DNA from: Tropicimonas_B omnivorans
GTDB lineage: Bacteria; Pseudomonadota; Alphaproteobacteria; Rhodobacterales; Rhodobacteraceae
Direction of reading: 5' to 3'
Length of the DNA: 64,000 nt
NCBI RefSeq assembly: GCF_031846565.1
Contig: NZ_JAVRHL010000003.1
Location: 930,001-994,000, forward strand
The position numbers and the translations under genes are program-made. Below the pieces are notes generated by a model. That model was given only the letters and a program-made list of their open reading frames with translations. It was not told where the DNA came from and did no database searches. Below are positions 43,474-51,799 of this stretch, one piece after another (position 1 is the stretch's first letter; every line of letters begins with the position of its first letter).

Positions 43474-44765
43474 ATTGCTAGATCGGTGGGATGAGCATCG
43501 GGTGCAGCGCGGAAATGCGCTGAAGCACAGGAGTGATTTCGCGCTTGACGCGGAACTAGCATGTCCAGGCGCGAGGAAAGTGAGGAGTATAAGGGAATTT
43601 TGCGCTCTTGCCGCCATGACTGCGGAGGACCCAACCTTTTTCGACGAACCGGACACGCAGAATTTGGGCGTTAAGTGGAAAGATGGATGGATTGAATTCC
43701 CGTCGTCGGTTTCAACTGACACCGAAGAGAACAACGTCGTCTCGGCGAAGGTAACGAAGACTCGAATAAACGAGCACGCGCTTTTGATCTTCCATCATTG
43801 GAATGCGGGAGCGCGTTACCGTCAACTTTCAAAATATCTCGCACGGCAAGGAATCACAGTCGTCGAGATTGCCATGCCGTATCACTTTGAACGAAGGCGT
43901 CATGGGTCCCTGCATGCGGATTACATGCTCAGCTCAAATCTCGGCCGTACCATCCAGTCCATGCGACAGGCTGTCTTAGACGGTAGAAAGCTCATACGGA
44001 TTCTGGAAAGCGAAGGATATAAGAGTTTCTCGGTTCTTGGCCTTAGTCTTGGATCTTGGACTGCCGGCCTGGTAGCTGCCCACGAACAGACCGTCGGAAA
44101 GGCTGCGCTTGTCCTGACAGCCGGAAGCCTCCCGGACATGGTATGGACCGGTCGCGCCACTCAACACATTCGCGCCAGTCTTGAGAATAAGATCGAACTA
44201 GCCGACCTACGACGGGCTTGGGCTCCGATCAGTCTTGCAGCCTGGACACGAAGATTAGCGAGACCGGATCTTGATCTACTCTTGGTGGTGGCGAAAAGGG
44301 ACACGGTCGTGATACCAGCGCTATCGAAGAAGTTTATAGCAAAGCTGGAGGCCGGAGGAGCAAAGCCGAACGTATTGGAACTCAACTGTGGTCATTACTC
44401 ACTGTCACTGCCCCCACACATTATCTGGACTGGCTTATCTATTTCGCGTTTTTTGAGTAAGGGCCACTAACCTGTAAAGCGATACGGAACGGGAAGTATA
44501 CCCAATAGCTCACCTTTTCCAATTTTGAAGGTGAAGGGTTTGACGACAATGAGGCATCACCATCCCTGTCTCGGTAGCCTCGTCGAAGCGAACCTTGGTG
44601 TTTTGGTAACGAAGATCGAGACTGGGTCCTCACCGGACAACGCTACACAGCGGACAAGTGGCCGTCTTGATGCCAGCAGTTTCTGCCGCAGTGCCGCTGC
44701 CGTGATCAGCGCAACCTGATGTATCAGCTTCAAGCTTCGTCTTTGGCACGGGCCTGCATTCTTTT
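43250..44765. other. A+T-richer islet between transfer and metal-resistance modules
   Basis: From about 43,250 codon usage and composition change abruptly (frequent TTT, AAA, ATA and TTA codons in the plus-strand gene) and return to GC-rich at the acyltransferase gene. It contains the foreign end of the RHH chimera and an ABHD18-like hydrolase. The final 295 bp (44,471-44,765) hold no supported gene. No transposase or inverted-repeat ends were identified, so the mechanism of insertion is unknown. Confidence 0.6.
43463..44470 (+). CDS. ABHD18-like alpha/beta hydrolase
   Basis: A 335-residue protein similar in layout to the alpha/beta hydrolase domain 18 (DUF2048-like) group: HALLIFHHWNAGARYRQLSKYLARQGITVVEIAMPYH, then FSVLGLSLGSWTAGLVAAHE with the nucleophile elbow GLSLGS, DLLLVVAKRDTVV for the acid region and ELNCGHYSLSLPP with the likely catalytic His. 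No signal peptide. Its composition is unlike neighbours, suggesting recent transfer. Substrate unknown. Confidence 0.75.
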   Translation: MYHRLLDRWDEHRVQRGNALKHRSDFALDAELACPGARKVRSIREFCALAAMTAEDPTFFDEPDTQNLGVKWKDGWIEFPSSVSTDTEENNVVSAKVTKTRINEHALLIFHHWNAGARYRQLSKYLARQGITVVEIAMPYHFERRRHGSLHADYMLSSNLGRTIQSMRQAVLDGRKLIRILESEGYKSFSVLGLSLGSWTAGLVAAHEQTVGKAALVLTAGSLPDMVWTGRATQHIRASLENKIELADLRRAWAPISLAAWTRRLARPDLDLLLVVAKRDTVVIPALSKKFIAKLEAGGAKPNVLELNCGHYSLSLPPHIIWTGLSISRFLSKGH

Positions 44766-45524
44766 TCAACCTGTAAGATTGACGATCGGGATCAGCAGGC
44801 CAAGCAGTATGGGTTGATGGATCAGGTAGATCGTCAGGCTGTGTCGGCCGAGCCATGCCAAAGATCGCGCCGTGTGTCCGTGCAACGGGCGAGCGTATCG
44901 GACCAAGTTTCGCGCGAAAGCGATCCGGGTTCCTGCGATGCCGAACAGCGTCAATCCGATCCACGGGAAGAAGGGAACGAAGTCGTTGCTGGGCGGTGGA
45001 GAGGCCGCGAAGCCGGTCCAGGCCAGCCATCGCGGATCGAAGGTTTCCGATGTCCAGAGAAAGCCCAACGCATAGGTCGCGAAGCCAAGCCCCACGATGA
45101 CGGATGTGGAGAGCCGTGAAACGAGAACGCCGACCACGCTCGCGACCGCGATCGCGTGCAGGATGCCGAAATAGACGAAGTTCTGCGGGAAAATCACGCG
45201 GGTTACGACACTGATGATCAGCGCGGCCACAATCAGAACGACGAGACGTCGTAAGAATGCCTGTCGCCGGAAACCGCCCGCTGTTGCGAGTACGAGACTT
45301 ATACCCACCAGGACCATGAACGTTCCCGCGAGCAAGCGACCGAACAGCAACCAGAGTGGATGGACGGAGACCGCCGAAGGAATGACGCCGAGGAAGGCGA
45401 GGTCCCAAACCAGGTGAAAGAGCACGACACCCGCGATCGCGATCCCTCGAACGACATCGACGATGTCGAGGCGCGGGATGCTGGTCTTCGAGTGGAGGAT
45501 TTCCGATGCGGGCATTTCTCGCAT
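44766..45524 (-). CDS. Heparan-alpha-glucosaminide N-acetyltransferase-like membrane protein (DUF1624)
   Basis: A 252-residue protein with about seven membrane helices. The opening RLDIVDVVRGIAIAGVVLFHLVWDLAFLG is the DUF1624/HGSNAT catalytic-domain signature (conserved His near residue 36), and the end AWLGRHSLTIYLIHQPILLG is also diagnostic. Start taken as MREMPASEIL (45524). It is third in a minus-strand operon behind the CDF transporter and STAS genes (8-bp gap), so probably metal-induced. The substrate is unknown; acylation of a surface glycan is plausible. Confidence 0.85.
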   Translation of the reverse strand: MREMPASEILHSKTSIPRLDIVDVVRGIAIAGVVLFHLVWDLAFLGVIPSAVSVHPLWLLFGRLLAGTFMVLVGISLVLATAGGFRRQAFLRRLVVLIVAALIISVVTRVIFPQNFVYFGILHAIAVASVVGVLVSRLSTSVIVGLGFATYALGFLWTSETFDPRWLAWTGFAASPPPSNDFVPFFPWIGLTLFGIAGTRIAFARNLVRYARPLHGHTARSLAWLGRHSLTIYLIHQPILLGLLIPIVNLTG

Positions 45525-45532
45525 GTACCGCT

Positions 45533-45895
45533 CTAACTTCCACGCACCCATTCGATTGCCGCATCCATCTGAGCCGGGTCGAAGTTGCGCATCTCGGCTT
45601 GGGTCAGGGCGTCGGCCAGTTTCGCGCCCCATTCCATAAGGACGCCTTCGCCAACGATGGCCACGCGGCTGAAGTCGTTCGCGTGGGCGGTGTCGATCTT
45701 CAGGTCTTCCAGCATCGCAGACGGGCCGTCGTAGCCGTCGAAGTCGGTCAGATCGAGAACGAAACCAGGTTTGCCTGGCCTTTCGAGCCGCTCGTGCAGA
45801 AGCCCGTGCATTCTCTCCAGATCGCTTTCGCTCAGCTTACCCCGGCAGGCGATGCCGATGACATTGCTGTCCGCCGTCTCGATTTCCGTAAACAT
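45533..45895 (-). CDS. STAS/SpoIIAA-like protein
   Basis: A 120-residue protein: MFTEIETADSNVIGIACRGKLSESDLERM, then GFVLDLTDFDGYDGPSAMLEDLK and RVAIVGEGVLMEWGAKLADALT, the SpoIIAA-like (STAS) fold found often beside CDF transporters and DUF1624 genes. Cytosolic. It starts 10 bp after the CDF stop. Role unknown; perhaps lipid or regulatory ligand binding. Confidence 0.85.
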   Translation of the reverse strand: MFTEIETADSNVIGIACRGKLSESDLERMHGLLHERLERPGKPGFVLDLTDFDGYDGPSAMLEDLKIDTAHANDFSRVAIVGEGVLMEWGAKLADALTQAEMRNFDPAQMDAAIEWVRGS

Positions 45896-45905
45896 GGGAA
45901 TTTTC

Positions 45906-46832
45906 CTATTTGTCGGACTTGCCGTGGCCGTAGAGGTCGGCATTCTCGTGCGAGCGATTTTCATGCTCGAATTCGAGGCTTGAATGCCCGATGCCGAATT
46001 CATCTTTGAGTCGGCCCTTGATCGCGGCCTTGATGTCTTCGATCCGGTCCCAGCCCCCATCGGTCAGCACGACATGGCAGTCGAGCGCGGCCTCATTCTC
46101 CTGCATCTGCCAGAGATGGACGTGGTGGACATCGGCCACGCCGTCTACGTCGCGCATCGCGTCGATGACCGCCCGGTTGTCCATATCCGGCGGGCTTCCG
46201 AGCATCAGCGTGCGGATCGGGCCAACTATCTCGGTGATGGCGAGATAGAGGATATAGAGCGCGATACCGATCGTGATCGCGGGATCGACCCACCACATGT
46301 CGTAGAGCAGGATGAGTGTCCCGGCCACGATCACGGCAACCGATGCCAGTGCATCCGACAGGTTGTGCAGGAACAGCGCGCGGATGTTCACGCTGCCCTT
46401 CTGCATCGAATAGGTTAGAACCGCCGTCAGTGTATCCACGACCAGTGCCACTCCACCGAGTATCACTACGGTCCACGCACCGACCTCCGGCGGGTCGATG
46501 ATCCGCATTCCTCCTTCGTAGATGAGGTAGAAACCAATAAGGATCAGCGTCGTGTAGTTGATGAGCGCGGCGACGATCTCGACCCGTCCGTATCCGAAGG
46601 TCATACGCTCATCCGCCGGACGCCGCGCGATCTTTCGTGCCACGAAGGCAATGACCAACGACGCCATATCCGAAAAGTTGTGCAGCGCGTCGGCGATCAG
46701 GGCGAGGCTGCCGGACAGGATGCCGCCCACGATCTGCGCGACCGTCAGAATACCGTTGGCCCAGATCGCTATAGAGACGCGGCGGTCGCCGAACTCAGGA
46801 TCAAGGTGCGTGTGGCTGTGGTCGTGCGGCAC
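45906..46832 (-). CDS. Cation diffusion facilitator (CzcD/ZitB-like) metal exporter
   Basis: A 308-residue proton/metal antiporter in the inner membrane that exports Zn(II), Co(II) or Cd(II). His-rich N-terminus (MPHDHSHTHLD), six membrane helices, transport sites in LIADALHNFSDMASL (HxxxD) and FLHNLSDALASV (HxxxD), and a cytoplasmic C-terminal domain with VHHVHLWQMQENEAALDCHVV. The His-rich tail (FEHENRSHENADLYGHG) may sense metal. A MerR-type promoter with a 19-bp spacer lies immediately upstream (46862-46892). Confidence 0.95.
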   Translation of the reverse strand: MPHDHSHTHLDPEFGDRRVSIAIWANGILTVAQIVGGILSGSLALIADALHNFSDMASLVIAFVARKIARRPADERMTFGYGRVEIVAALINYTTLILIGFYLIYEGGMRIIDPPEVGAWTVVILGGVALVVDTLTAVLTYSMQKGSVNIRALFLHNLSDALASVAVIVAGTLILLYDMWWVDPAITIGIALYILYLAITEIVGPIRTLMLGSPPDMDNRAVIDAMRDVDGVADVHHVHLWQMQENEAALDCHVVLTDGGWDRIEDIKAAIKGRLKDEFGIGHSSLEFEHENRSHENADLYGHGKSDK

Positions 46833-46861
46833 GAAAGGGCTCCTCGAATCGTTCGAAGAGG

Positions 46862-46892
46862 GATGTAGGGGCTACAGCTACTGTAGGTTCAA
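46862..46892 (-). promoter_or_regulatory. MerR-type promoter/operator of the CDF operon
   Basis: Minus strand: TTGAAC (46892-46887), 19-bp spacer containing the perfect dyad CTACAG-TAG-CTGTAG, TACATC (46867-46862). The overlong spacer with a central dyad is the hallmark of promoters activated by MerR-family regulators. The CDF start lies 30 bp downstream. Confidence 0.78.
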
Positions 46893-46901
46893 GTCCTTTG
46901 A

Positions 46902-47228
46902 TCACGTGCCACGCGGCGCGGCCAAAATGATCGTCGCCCCGATCAGGCAAATTGCGGTTCCAGCTAGGTCCCACCTGTCCGGTCGCTGTCCTTCTGCCAA
47001 CCACATCCACAGAACGGATGCAGCAATATAAACCCCGCCGTAGGCTGCGAAGGCGCGTCCCGCTACGACGGTTTCGACCTGTGCGAGCAGCCATCCGAAG
47101 ATCGCGAGCGAAAGGATTCCGGGCACCAGCCAGAGCGACGTGGCCCCAAGACGCCACCACGCCCAGATCGCAAAACAACCGGCAATCTCGGCCAATGCGG
47201 CCAGCGGATACGCAACAGCTGCGTGCAT
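46902..47228 (-). CDS. YnfA family membrane protein
   Basis: A 108-residue protein with four membrane helices, matching UPF0060/YnfA: YPLAALAEIAGCFAIWAWWRLG, GRAFAAYGGVYIAASVLWMWLAEG and DRWDLAGTAICLIGATIIL. The family is SMR-like. It starts 1 bp after the CDF-type gene stop, so the two are cotranscribed. It has been linked to drug or metal efflux in some bacteria, but the role here is unknown. Confidence 0.93.
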   Translation of the reverse strand: MHAAVAYPLAALAEIAGCFAIWAWWRLGATSLWLVPGILSLAIFGWLLAQVETVVAGRAFAAYGGVYIAASVLWMWLAEGQRPDRWDLAGTAICLIGATIILAAPRGT

Positions 47229-47229
47229 G

Positions 47230-47871
47230 TCAGTCCGGGGTTGCCTCGCGAGCCTTCTGACCGACAGGATCGTCGTGGACAGCCTCGTGATGCTCTCCAT
47301 GCGCATCCTTCAATATCTCGATTCCGCCCCAGGCGGCCACGACGGCGACGGCGACACCGACCGCCAGATCGGGCCAGTTGGTCCCCAGCCAGGCGACGAG
47401 CGTGCCGGCGACGATAATGCCAGCATTTGCCAGAAAGTCGTTCATCGTGAAAATGTTGGCGGCGCGCACGTTGACATCCGGATCGGAGATCCGGCGCAAG
47501 AGAACGACGCAGACGAGGTTCACAGCGGCGGCGATCAGCGCCATCACGATCATCACAAGGCCCAGCGGTTCCGATCCTTCGAGGTAGCGGCGACCGGCGT
47601 CGAACAAGATACCGACGGCGAACAGGATCAGCACACTCCCGGAGACGGTCGCCGCGATCCGCTTCCATCTGGCCGACCGGGACAGCGCGAACAGGCTCAG
47701 GGCATAGACGAACGCGTCGGATGTGTTGTCGAGGCCGTTGGCGATCAGCGACGTGGAGTCGCCGAACGCGCCGGTTATGAAGAACGCCACCGCAATCGCG
47801 GCATTCAGCAAGAGCACGATCCACAGGACGCGGCGCTGGCGCGCGTCTTTCGGCTGGATGCTTTCGCTCAA
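47230..47871 (-). CDS. Short CDF-type cation transporter
   Basis: A 213-residue six-helix cation transporter lacking the usual C-terminal cytoplasmic domain. Transport-site motifs are LIANGLDNTSDAFVYAL and NIFTMNDFLANAGIIVAG, with the first-site His replaced by Asp/Asn, so metal selectivity may differ from CzcD. A short His/Glu tail (HGEHHEAVHDD) follows the last helix. It lies between merR and ynfA in one minus-strand operon. Confidence 0.88.
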   Translation of the reverse strand: MSESIQPKDARQRRVLWIVLLLNAAIAVAFFITGAFGDSTSLIANGLDNTSDAFVYALSLFALSRSARWKRIAATVSGSVLILFAVGILFDAGRRYLEGSEPLGLVMIVMALIAAAVNLVCVVLLRRISDPDVNVRAANIFTMNDFLANAGIIVAGTLVAWLGTNWPDLAVGVAVAVVAAWGGIEILKDAHGEHHEAVHDDPVGQKAREATPD

Positions 47872-47936
47872 CGCGTGTCTCCCTGGCGGCGACGTCCAAA
47901 CGGATCGACGAACTCATTGTTCCCGTACGGGAGGGC

Positions 47937-48365
47937 CTAAGCACCGATCTCGTCGTGATCGGTCAGGCACTCCGAATGGTCCCGCAGGACCTCAAGCACT
48001 CGACAATCGGCCGTTTGTCCGCCCGCGCATTCGCGCACCATGCGTTTCAACTCGGTGCGCAAGGCCTCGAGACGCGCGATGCGCTGCTCAACCTGGCGAA
48101 GCTGCCGACGCGCGATTGCGTCAGCGTTCTCGCAAGACCGGTCGGGTTCATCGCTTAGGTCGAGAAGCTCCCTGATAGCTTCGAGCGTGAATCCCAGCTG
48201 ACGGGCGTGGCGCACAAAAGCCAACCGGTCGAGTTCGTCCTCCCCGTAGCGACGCTGACCGCCCGCCGTTCGTTCCGGCTCGGGCATCAAGCCGATCTGT
48301 TCATAGTAGCGGATCGTCTGGACCTTGGTCCCGGTCTTCTTGGCGAGATTACCAATCGTCAGCAT
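47937..48365 (-). CDS. MerR-family Zn/Cd/Pb-type regulator
   Basis: A 142-residue regulator. N-terminal HTH MLTIGNLAKKTGTKVQTIRYYEQIGLMPEPER, long dimerisation helix, and metal-site cysteines in DRSCENADAIA (equivalent to ZntR/CadR Cys79) and ECAGGQTADCRVL, with a further Cys near the end. The first cysteine distinguishes it from CueR. Start taken at 48365; ATG 48374 is an alternative. It heads a minus-strand operon with the short CDF and ynfA and is the best candidate for the three N19 promoters in this block. Confidence 0.88.
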   Translation of the reverse strand: MLTIGNLAKKTGTKVQTIRYYEQIGLMPEPERTAGGQRRYGEDELDRLAFVRHARQLGFTLEAIRELLDLSDEPDRSCENADAIARRQLRQVEQRIARLEALRTELKRMVRECAGGQTADCRVLEVLRDHSECLTDHDEIGA

Positions 48366-48382
48366 GTCCAACATCTTTAAAG

Positions 48383-48397
48383 CTACAGCTTCGGTAG
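48383..48397. promoter_or_regulatory. Dyad upstream of merR, possible autoregulatory site
   Basis: CTAC-N7-GTAG lies just upstream of the merR start and shares its half-sites with the CDF promoter dyad. On the minus strand TTCGAA and TTAAAG flank a 19-bp spacer around it. This fits autoregulation, though the -10 lies very close to the start codon. Confidence 0.4.
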
Positions 48398-48548
48398 ATT
48401 TCGAATCGTGGGCTGGCAAGCGTTCTTCGCTCCAATCACAGATTTGCGACGAAACGACTTATGCGACGGAAATGGCTTGAACCTCTAGCAGCTGGAGGAT
48501 GTATCTCCCGCGCTAACAAGGTCCCAGAGATCCCGAGCCACGTTGAGA

Positions 48549-49160
48549 ATGACGTTTCTGCAGAAATCCCTTTGGACGCTGGTAGGTATCGCTGCGCTTG
48601 TTTTTCTGTGGCTCCTGCTTCGGGTGGATTACCGCTCAGACACTGCGCGGAAGACCGGAAATGCGATCCAAGCCGAGTTCGAACTTTCGGATCACACCGG
48701 AATGGTCCGGACGCAAGATGATTTTGCGGGGCGATGAATGCTGATCTTCTTCGGCTTCACCTATTGCCCGGACGTCTGCCCGACCACGTTGGCGGATATC
48801 TCGGACTGGTTGGACGCACTGGGCGGCGATGCCCGACGGCTTGATGTCGTGTTCATCACGGTCGATCCCGACCGCGAGACGGTCGAGACCATGGCGGAAT
48901 ATGTCGACCACTTTCATCCCGCAATCGAGGGATCGACCGGCACCGACGACCAGATCGCCCGTGCGGTTGAAGGTTTCCGCGCAAACTACGAGAAAGTACC
49001 GACAGAAGGCGGTGACTACACGTTGAACCACACGGCGAGCGTGTTCTTGTTCGACGTCGAGGGCTGGTTCGTCACGACCATCGACTATCACGAACCGCGG
49101 GAATTCGCGGTGCCGAAAATCCGGCGCACGATGAAAAAAGAAACGGAAGAGGCGACATGA
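48549..49160 (+). pseudogene. SCO1/SenC family copper chaperone, interrupted by in-frame TGA
   Basis: Periplasmic thioredoxin-fold proteins of this family deliver copper to cytochrome oxidase. The N-terminal anchor (SLWTLVGIAALVFLWLLL) and the linker to RTQDDFAGR lie in 48549-48737. TGA at 48735-48737 then stops the frame, and the same frame resumes at ATG 48738 with MLIFFGFTYCPDVCPTTLAD (CxxxC copper ligands) and NHTASVFL (His ligand). The family normally has Trp at the TGA position (GRW), so this is a TGG-to-TGA change. Restart at the adjacent ATG could yield an unanchored domain. First gene of a plus-strand operon. Confidence 0.75.
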
Positions 49161-50530
49161 AGATCAGATATCTGGCGACAGGACTGTTCGCGGCGGGCGG
49201 CATCGCAACGGGCGGCATTCTTCTATTCGACAAACTGGGAAAGGAGCCTGTTCCGCCCTCCCTTCGCAATGCCGCCACCTGGATACCGGAGCCTATGCCT
49301 TTGCCCACTTTCTCCAACTCGGACGCAAACGATTTGGATATGGGTAAAAAAGAGGTAGCGCCGACTTTCACTTCTCCAGCTCCTCTTGCCTCCGCGATCG
49401 CCGAGACTTCCGCGCCAGTCATCGAGCCGCTTCTGGAGGTCTGGTCGCGCGAAATCGCCTCTGGCGAAACGCTCGATACCGTTCTGGCGGAAGCTGGCCT
49501 CGTAGCTTCAGAGCGAGCCGAAATCGCCCTGGCGCTTGCAGCGGAATACGATCTGCGTCGGCTGCGTCCGGGACATGGACTTACTGTCGAGACAGGGCAT
49601 GACGGGCATTTGCAGCGGGTGGTGCTGGATGTCGACGACGGCGTTCGGATCGAAACCGTCTTCGGTGCGGATGTCGCGACCCGTGTTCTTTCCCCCGAAT
49701 CCGAGCTGCTGATCCGCGCGGCAGAAACGCGCATCGAGAGCTCCCTCTTCGCGGCGCTCGCTGACGCCGGTATCCCCGCGCGCTTCGCAGTCGATCTGGC
49801 GCAAATGCTGGGCGGCACTGTGGACTTTCGGCGTGACCTGTCGGGCGGCGAAATCATGCGCTTGATGTGGCGCGAGGAACGTGTCGAAGGCGGGGTGATC
49901 GGGCAACCCGAACTGGATTTTGCTGTGCTCGACCTCGGCGATACGCAATTCGAGATTGTCTGGCCCGAAGACGGCACCGGCCGGGCCACGATCTATCGGG
50001 ACGGCGAGACGATGCGCGTCTTTGCCCAGCCCGTCGAAGGTGCGCGTCTCAGTTCTGTCTTTGGTCGCCGTGCGCATCCGGTCTATGGCGATACCCGCAT
50101 GCATACCGGGGTGGACTTCGCCGCGCCGCGCGGCACGCCGATTTCGGCGACCGCGCCCGGACGTATCAGCTTCATCGGGCGACGCGGCGGCTACGGGCGG
50201 GTTGTTGAAATCTCGCACGGCTCCGAGACCATGACTCGCTACGCGCATCTCAGCGCGGTTCCAGACGGGCTGGCGGTGGGCGATCGCGTCGCGGCGGGCG
50301 ATACGATCGGCCGCGTCGGTGCAACCGGTACCGCGACTGGTCCCAACCTCCACTACGAGGTGCGCGTCAATGGGCGGCCGACCGATCCTCTTTCCGACGA
50401 CCGTCTCGCCGAAGCCGTAGAACACGAAGAGCGGAACGACGATGCGATCATGCGTCTTGGCGCGGCGCGGACTTTGCTTGACGAGCACCTCGCCGGTCTT
50501 CTTCCGACGAATCCAAACGAAAGACTCTGA
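49157..50530 (+). CDS. M23 family metallopeptidase
   Basis: A 457-residue envelope peptidase. An N-terminal segment (YLATGLFAAGGIATGGILLF) anchors or exports it, the middle part (residues ~95-290) is the OapA/opacity-like region, and the LytM domain at the C-terminus has the Zn ligands in RRAHPVYGDTRMHTGVDFAA and PNLHYEVRVNG. It cleaves peptidoglycan cross-links. It overlaps the SCO gene by four bases and precedes DUF411 by 3 bp, tying it to the metal operon. Confidence 0.93.
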   Translation: MKIRYLATGLFAAGGIATGGILLFDKLGKEPVPPSLRNAATWIPEPMPLPTFSNSDANDLDMGKKEVAPTFTSPAPLASAIAETSAPVIEPLLEVWSREIASGETLDTVLAEAGLVASERAEIALALAAEYDLRRLRPGHGLTVETGHDGHLQRVVLDVDDGVRIETVFGADVATRVLSPESELLIRAAETRIESSLFAALADAGIPARFAVDLAQMLGGTVDFRRDLSGGEIMRLMWREERVEGGVIGQPELDFAVLDLGDTQFEIVWPEDGTGRATIYRDGETMRVFAQPVEGARLSSVFGRRAHPVYGDTRMHTGVDFAAPRGTPISATAPGRISFIGRRGGYGRVVEISHGSETMTRYAHLSAVPDGLAVGDRVAAGDTIGRVGATGTATGPNLHYEVRVNGRPTDPLSDDRLAEAVEHEERNDDAIMRLGAARTLLDEHLAGLLPTNPNERL

Positions 50531-50533
50531 CCA

Positions 50534-50989
50534 ATGAAACGATCGATTATGGCCCTGTCATGCGCCCTTGCACTCTTTCCGTTTGCGAAGGTCTCCGCAG
50601 AGCAATCGCAGATCGACGTCTACAAGACCAACAGCTGCGGCTGCTGTGTCGCCTGGATGAACCATCTCGACGAAAACGGCTTCGAGACGACCGGGCACGA
50701 CATGTTCGGTGGAACTCTTGTCCGCTTCAAGCTCGACAACGGCGTTCCTCAGCGGATGGTGTCCTGCCATATGGGCCTGATCGATGGCTACGTGATCGAA
50801 GGCCATGTCCCGGCTGCGGACATATCCAGATTGCTTGAGGAACGCCCGGAGGCCGTGGGCCTCGCCGTGCCAAAGATGCCGCTGGGATCTCCGGGCATGG
50901 ATCAAGGCAGTCGCCGCGATGCCTACGATGTCTTTCTGATCTATGAAGATGGTTCGACAGAGGTTTTTGCCAGCTATCCCGGCAACTGA
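50534..50989 (+). CDS. DUF411 metal-binding protein
   Basis: A 151-residue periplasmic protein. Signal peptide MKRSIMALSCALALFPFAKVSA, then IDVYKTNSCGCCVAWMNHLDENGF (CxCC site), MVSCHMGLIDGYVIEGHVPA and GLAVPKMPLGSPGMDQGSR. This is the DUF411 family, commonly found beside copper and heavy-metal resistance genes and thought to bind Cu. Operon position between M23 and zupT. Confidence 0.93.
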   Translation: MKRSIMALSCALALFPFAKVSAEQSQIDVYKTNSCGCCVAWMNHLDENGFETTGHDMFGGTLVRFKLDNGVPQRMVSCHMGLIDGYVIEGHVPAADISRLLEERPEAVGLAVPKMPLGSPGMDQGSRRDAYDVFLIYEDGSTEVFASYPGN

Positions 50990-51012
50990 CCAAGGACTAA
51001 AGGGAATCCGAT

Positions 51013-51795
51013 TTGGAATCACTGTCTCCGATAGCGCTCGGCTTCTTCGGAAGCCTCGCGGCCGGTTCGCTGACCGCAATCGGCGCAGTACCGGTGCTGT
51101 TCGGTCGTATCCCGTCGCGAGCCACGAGGGACCTGTCGCTCGGCTTTGCAGCCGGCGTCATGCTGGCAGCGTCGTTCTTCTCGCTGATCATTCCGGCCCT
51201 GGACGCAGCCGAAGGTCAGTTCGAGAACGGTGCCGTGCCAGCCGCCATCGTCTGTGTCGCGATCCTCTTCGGCATGGGCGCCGTCGCTCTGTTGAACGAG
51301 AAGCTGCCGCACGAGCACTTCTCGACGGGCCGCGAAGGGCCGGACGCGATCGCCCTGCGGCGTGTGTGGCTGTTCATCTTCGCGATCACGATCCACAACT
51401 TCCCCGAAGGCCTCGCCGTCGGGGTCGGCTTCGGTGCCAACGGTCTTTCCGGCGGCCTGCCGCTCGCGCTCGGGATCGGCCTACAGAACGCGCCCGAAGG
51501 GCTCGCGGTGGCGGTTTCGCTGCTGGGCGAAGGCTATTCGAAGTGGCGCGCCTGGGGCATCGCTGCTCTGACCGGTATGATCGAGCCTGTCGGCGGGCTT
51601 ATCGGTGCCGGCATCATCAGCCTGTCGCAACCGCTTTTGCCCTGGGGTCTCGCCTTCGCGGCCGGTGCGATGCTGTACGTCATTAGCCACGAGATCATTC
51701 CCGAAACCCACCGGAGCGGAAACCAGAACCGCGCGACGCTTGGCCTGTCGGTCGGGCTGGTTCTCATGCTGTTCCTCGACGTTTGGCTCGGATGA
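51013..51795 (+). CDS. ZIP family metal transporter (ZupT-like)
   Basis: A 260-residue protein with eight predicted membrane helices. Metal-site motifs in helices 4 and 5 are FAITIHNFPEGLAVGVGFG and LALGIGLQNAPEGLAVAVS (HNxPEG and QNxPEG); a His-rich loop (KLPHEHFS) lies between helices 3 and 4. Start is TTG at 51013 (LESLSPIALGFFG); there is no earlier ATG, and the next Met lies inside helix 2. ZIP proteins import Zn(II), so a role in zinc homeostasis within an export cluster is notable. Confidence 0.92.
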   Translation: MESLSPIALGFFGSLAAGSLTAIGAVPVLFGRIPSRATRDLSLGFAAGVMLAASFFSLIIPALDAAEGQFENGAVPAAIVCVAILFGMGAVALLNEKLPHEHFSTGREGPDAIALRRVWLFIFAITIHNFPEGLAVGVGFGANGLSGGLPLALGIGLQNAPEGLAVAVSLLGEGYSKWRAWGIAALTGMIEPVGGLIGAGIISLSQPLLPWGLAFAAGAMLYVISHEIIPETHRSGNQNRATLGLSVGLVLMLFLDVWLG

Positions 51796-51799
51796 GATC

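Noticed and set aside
44471..44765. Short open frames on both strands (e.g. 44525-44719) and a possible insertion-sequence remnant
   Set aside because: No transposase motif, terminal inverted repeats or target duplication could be identified, so neither a gene nor an IS is claimed.
48735..48737. Selenocysteine readthrough at the TGA in the SCO gene
   Set aside because: Homologues have Trp here, not Cys; no SECIS-like hairpin was evident after the codon.
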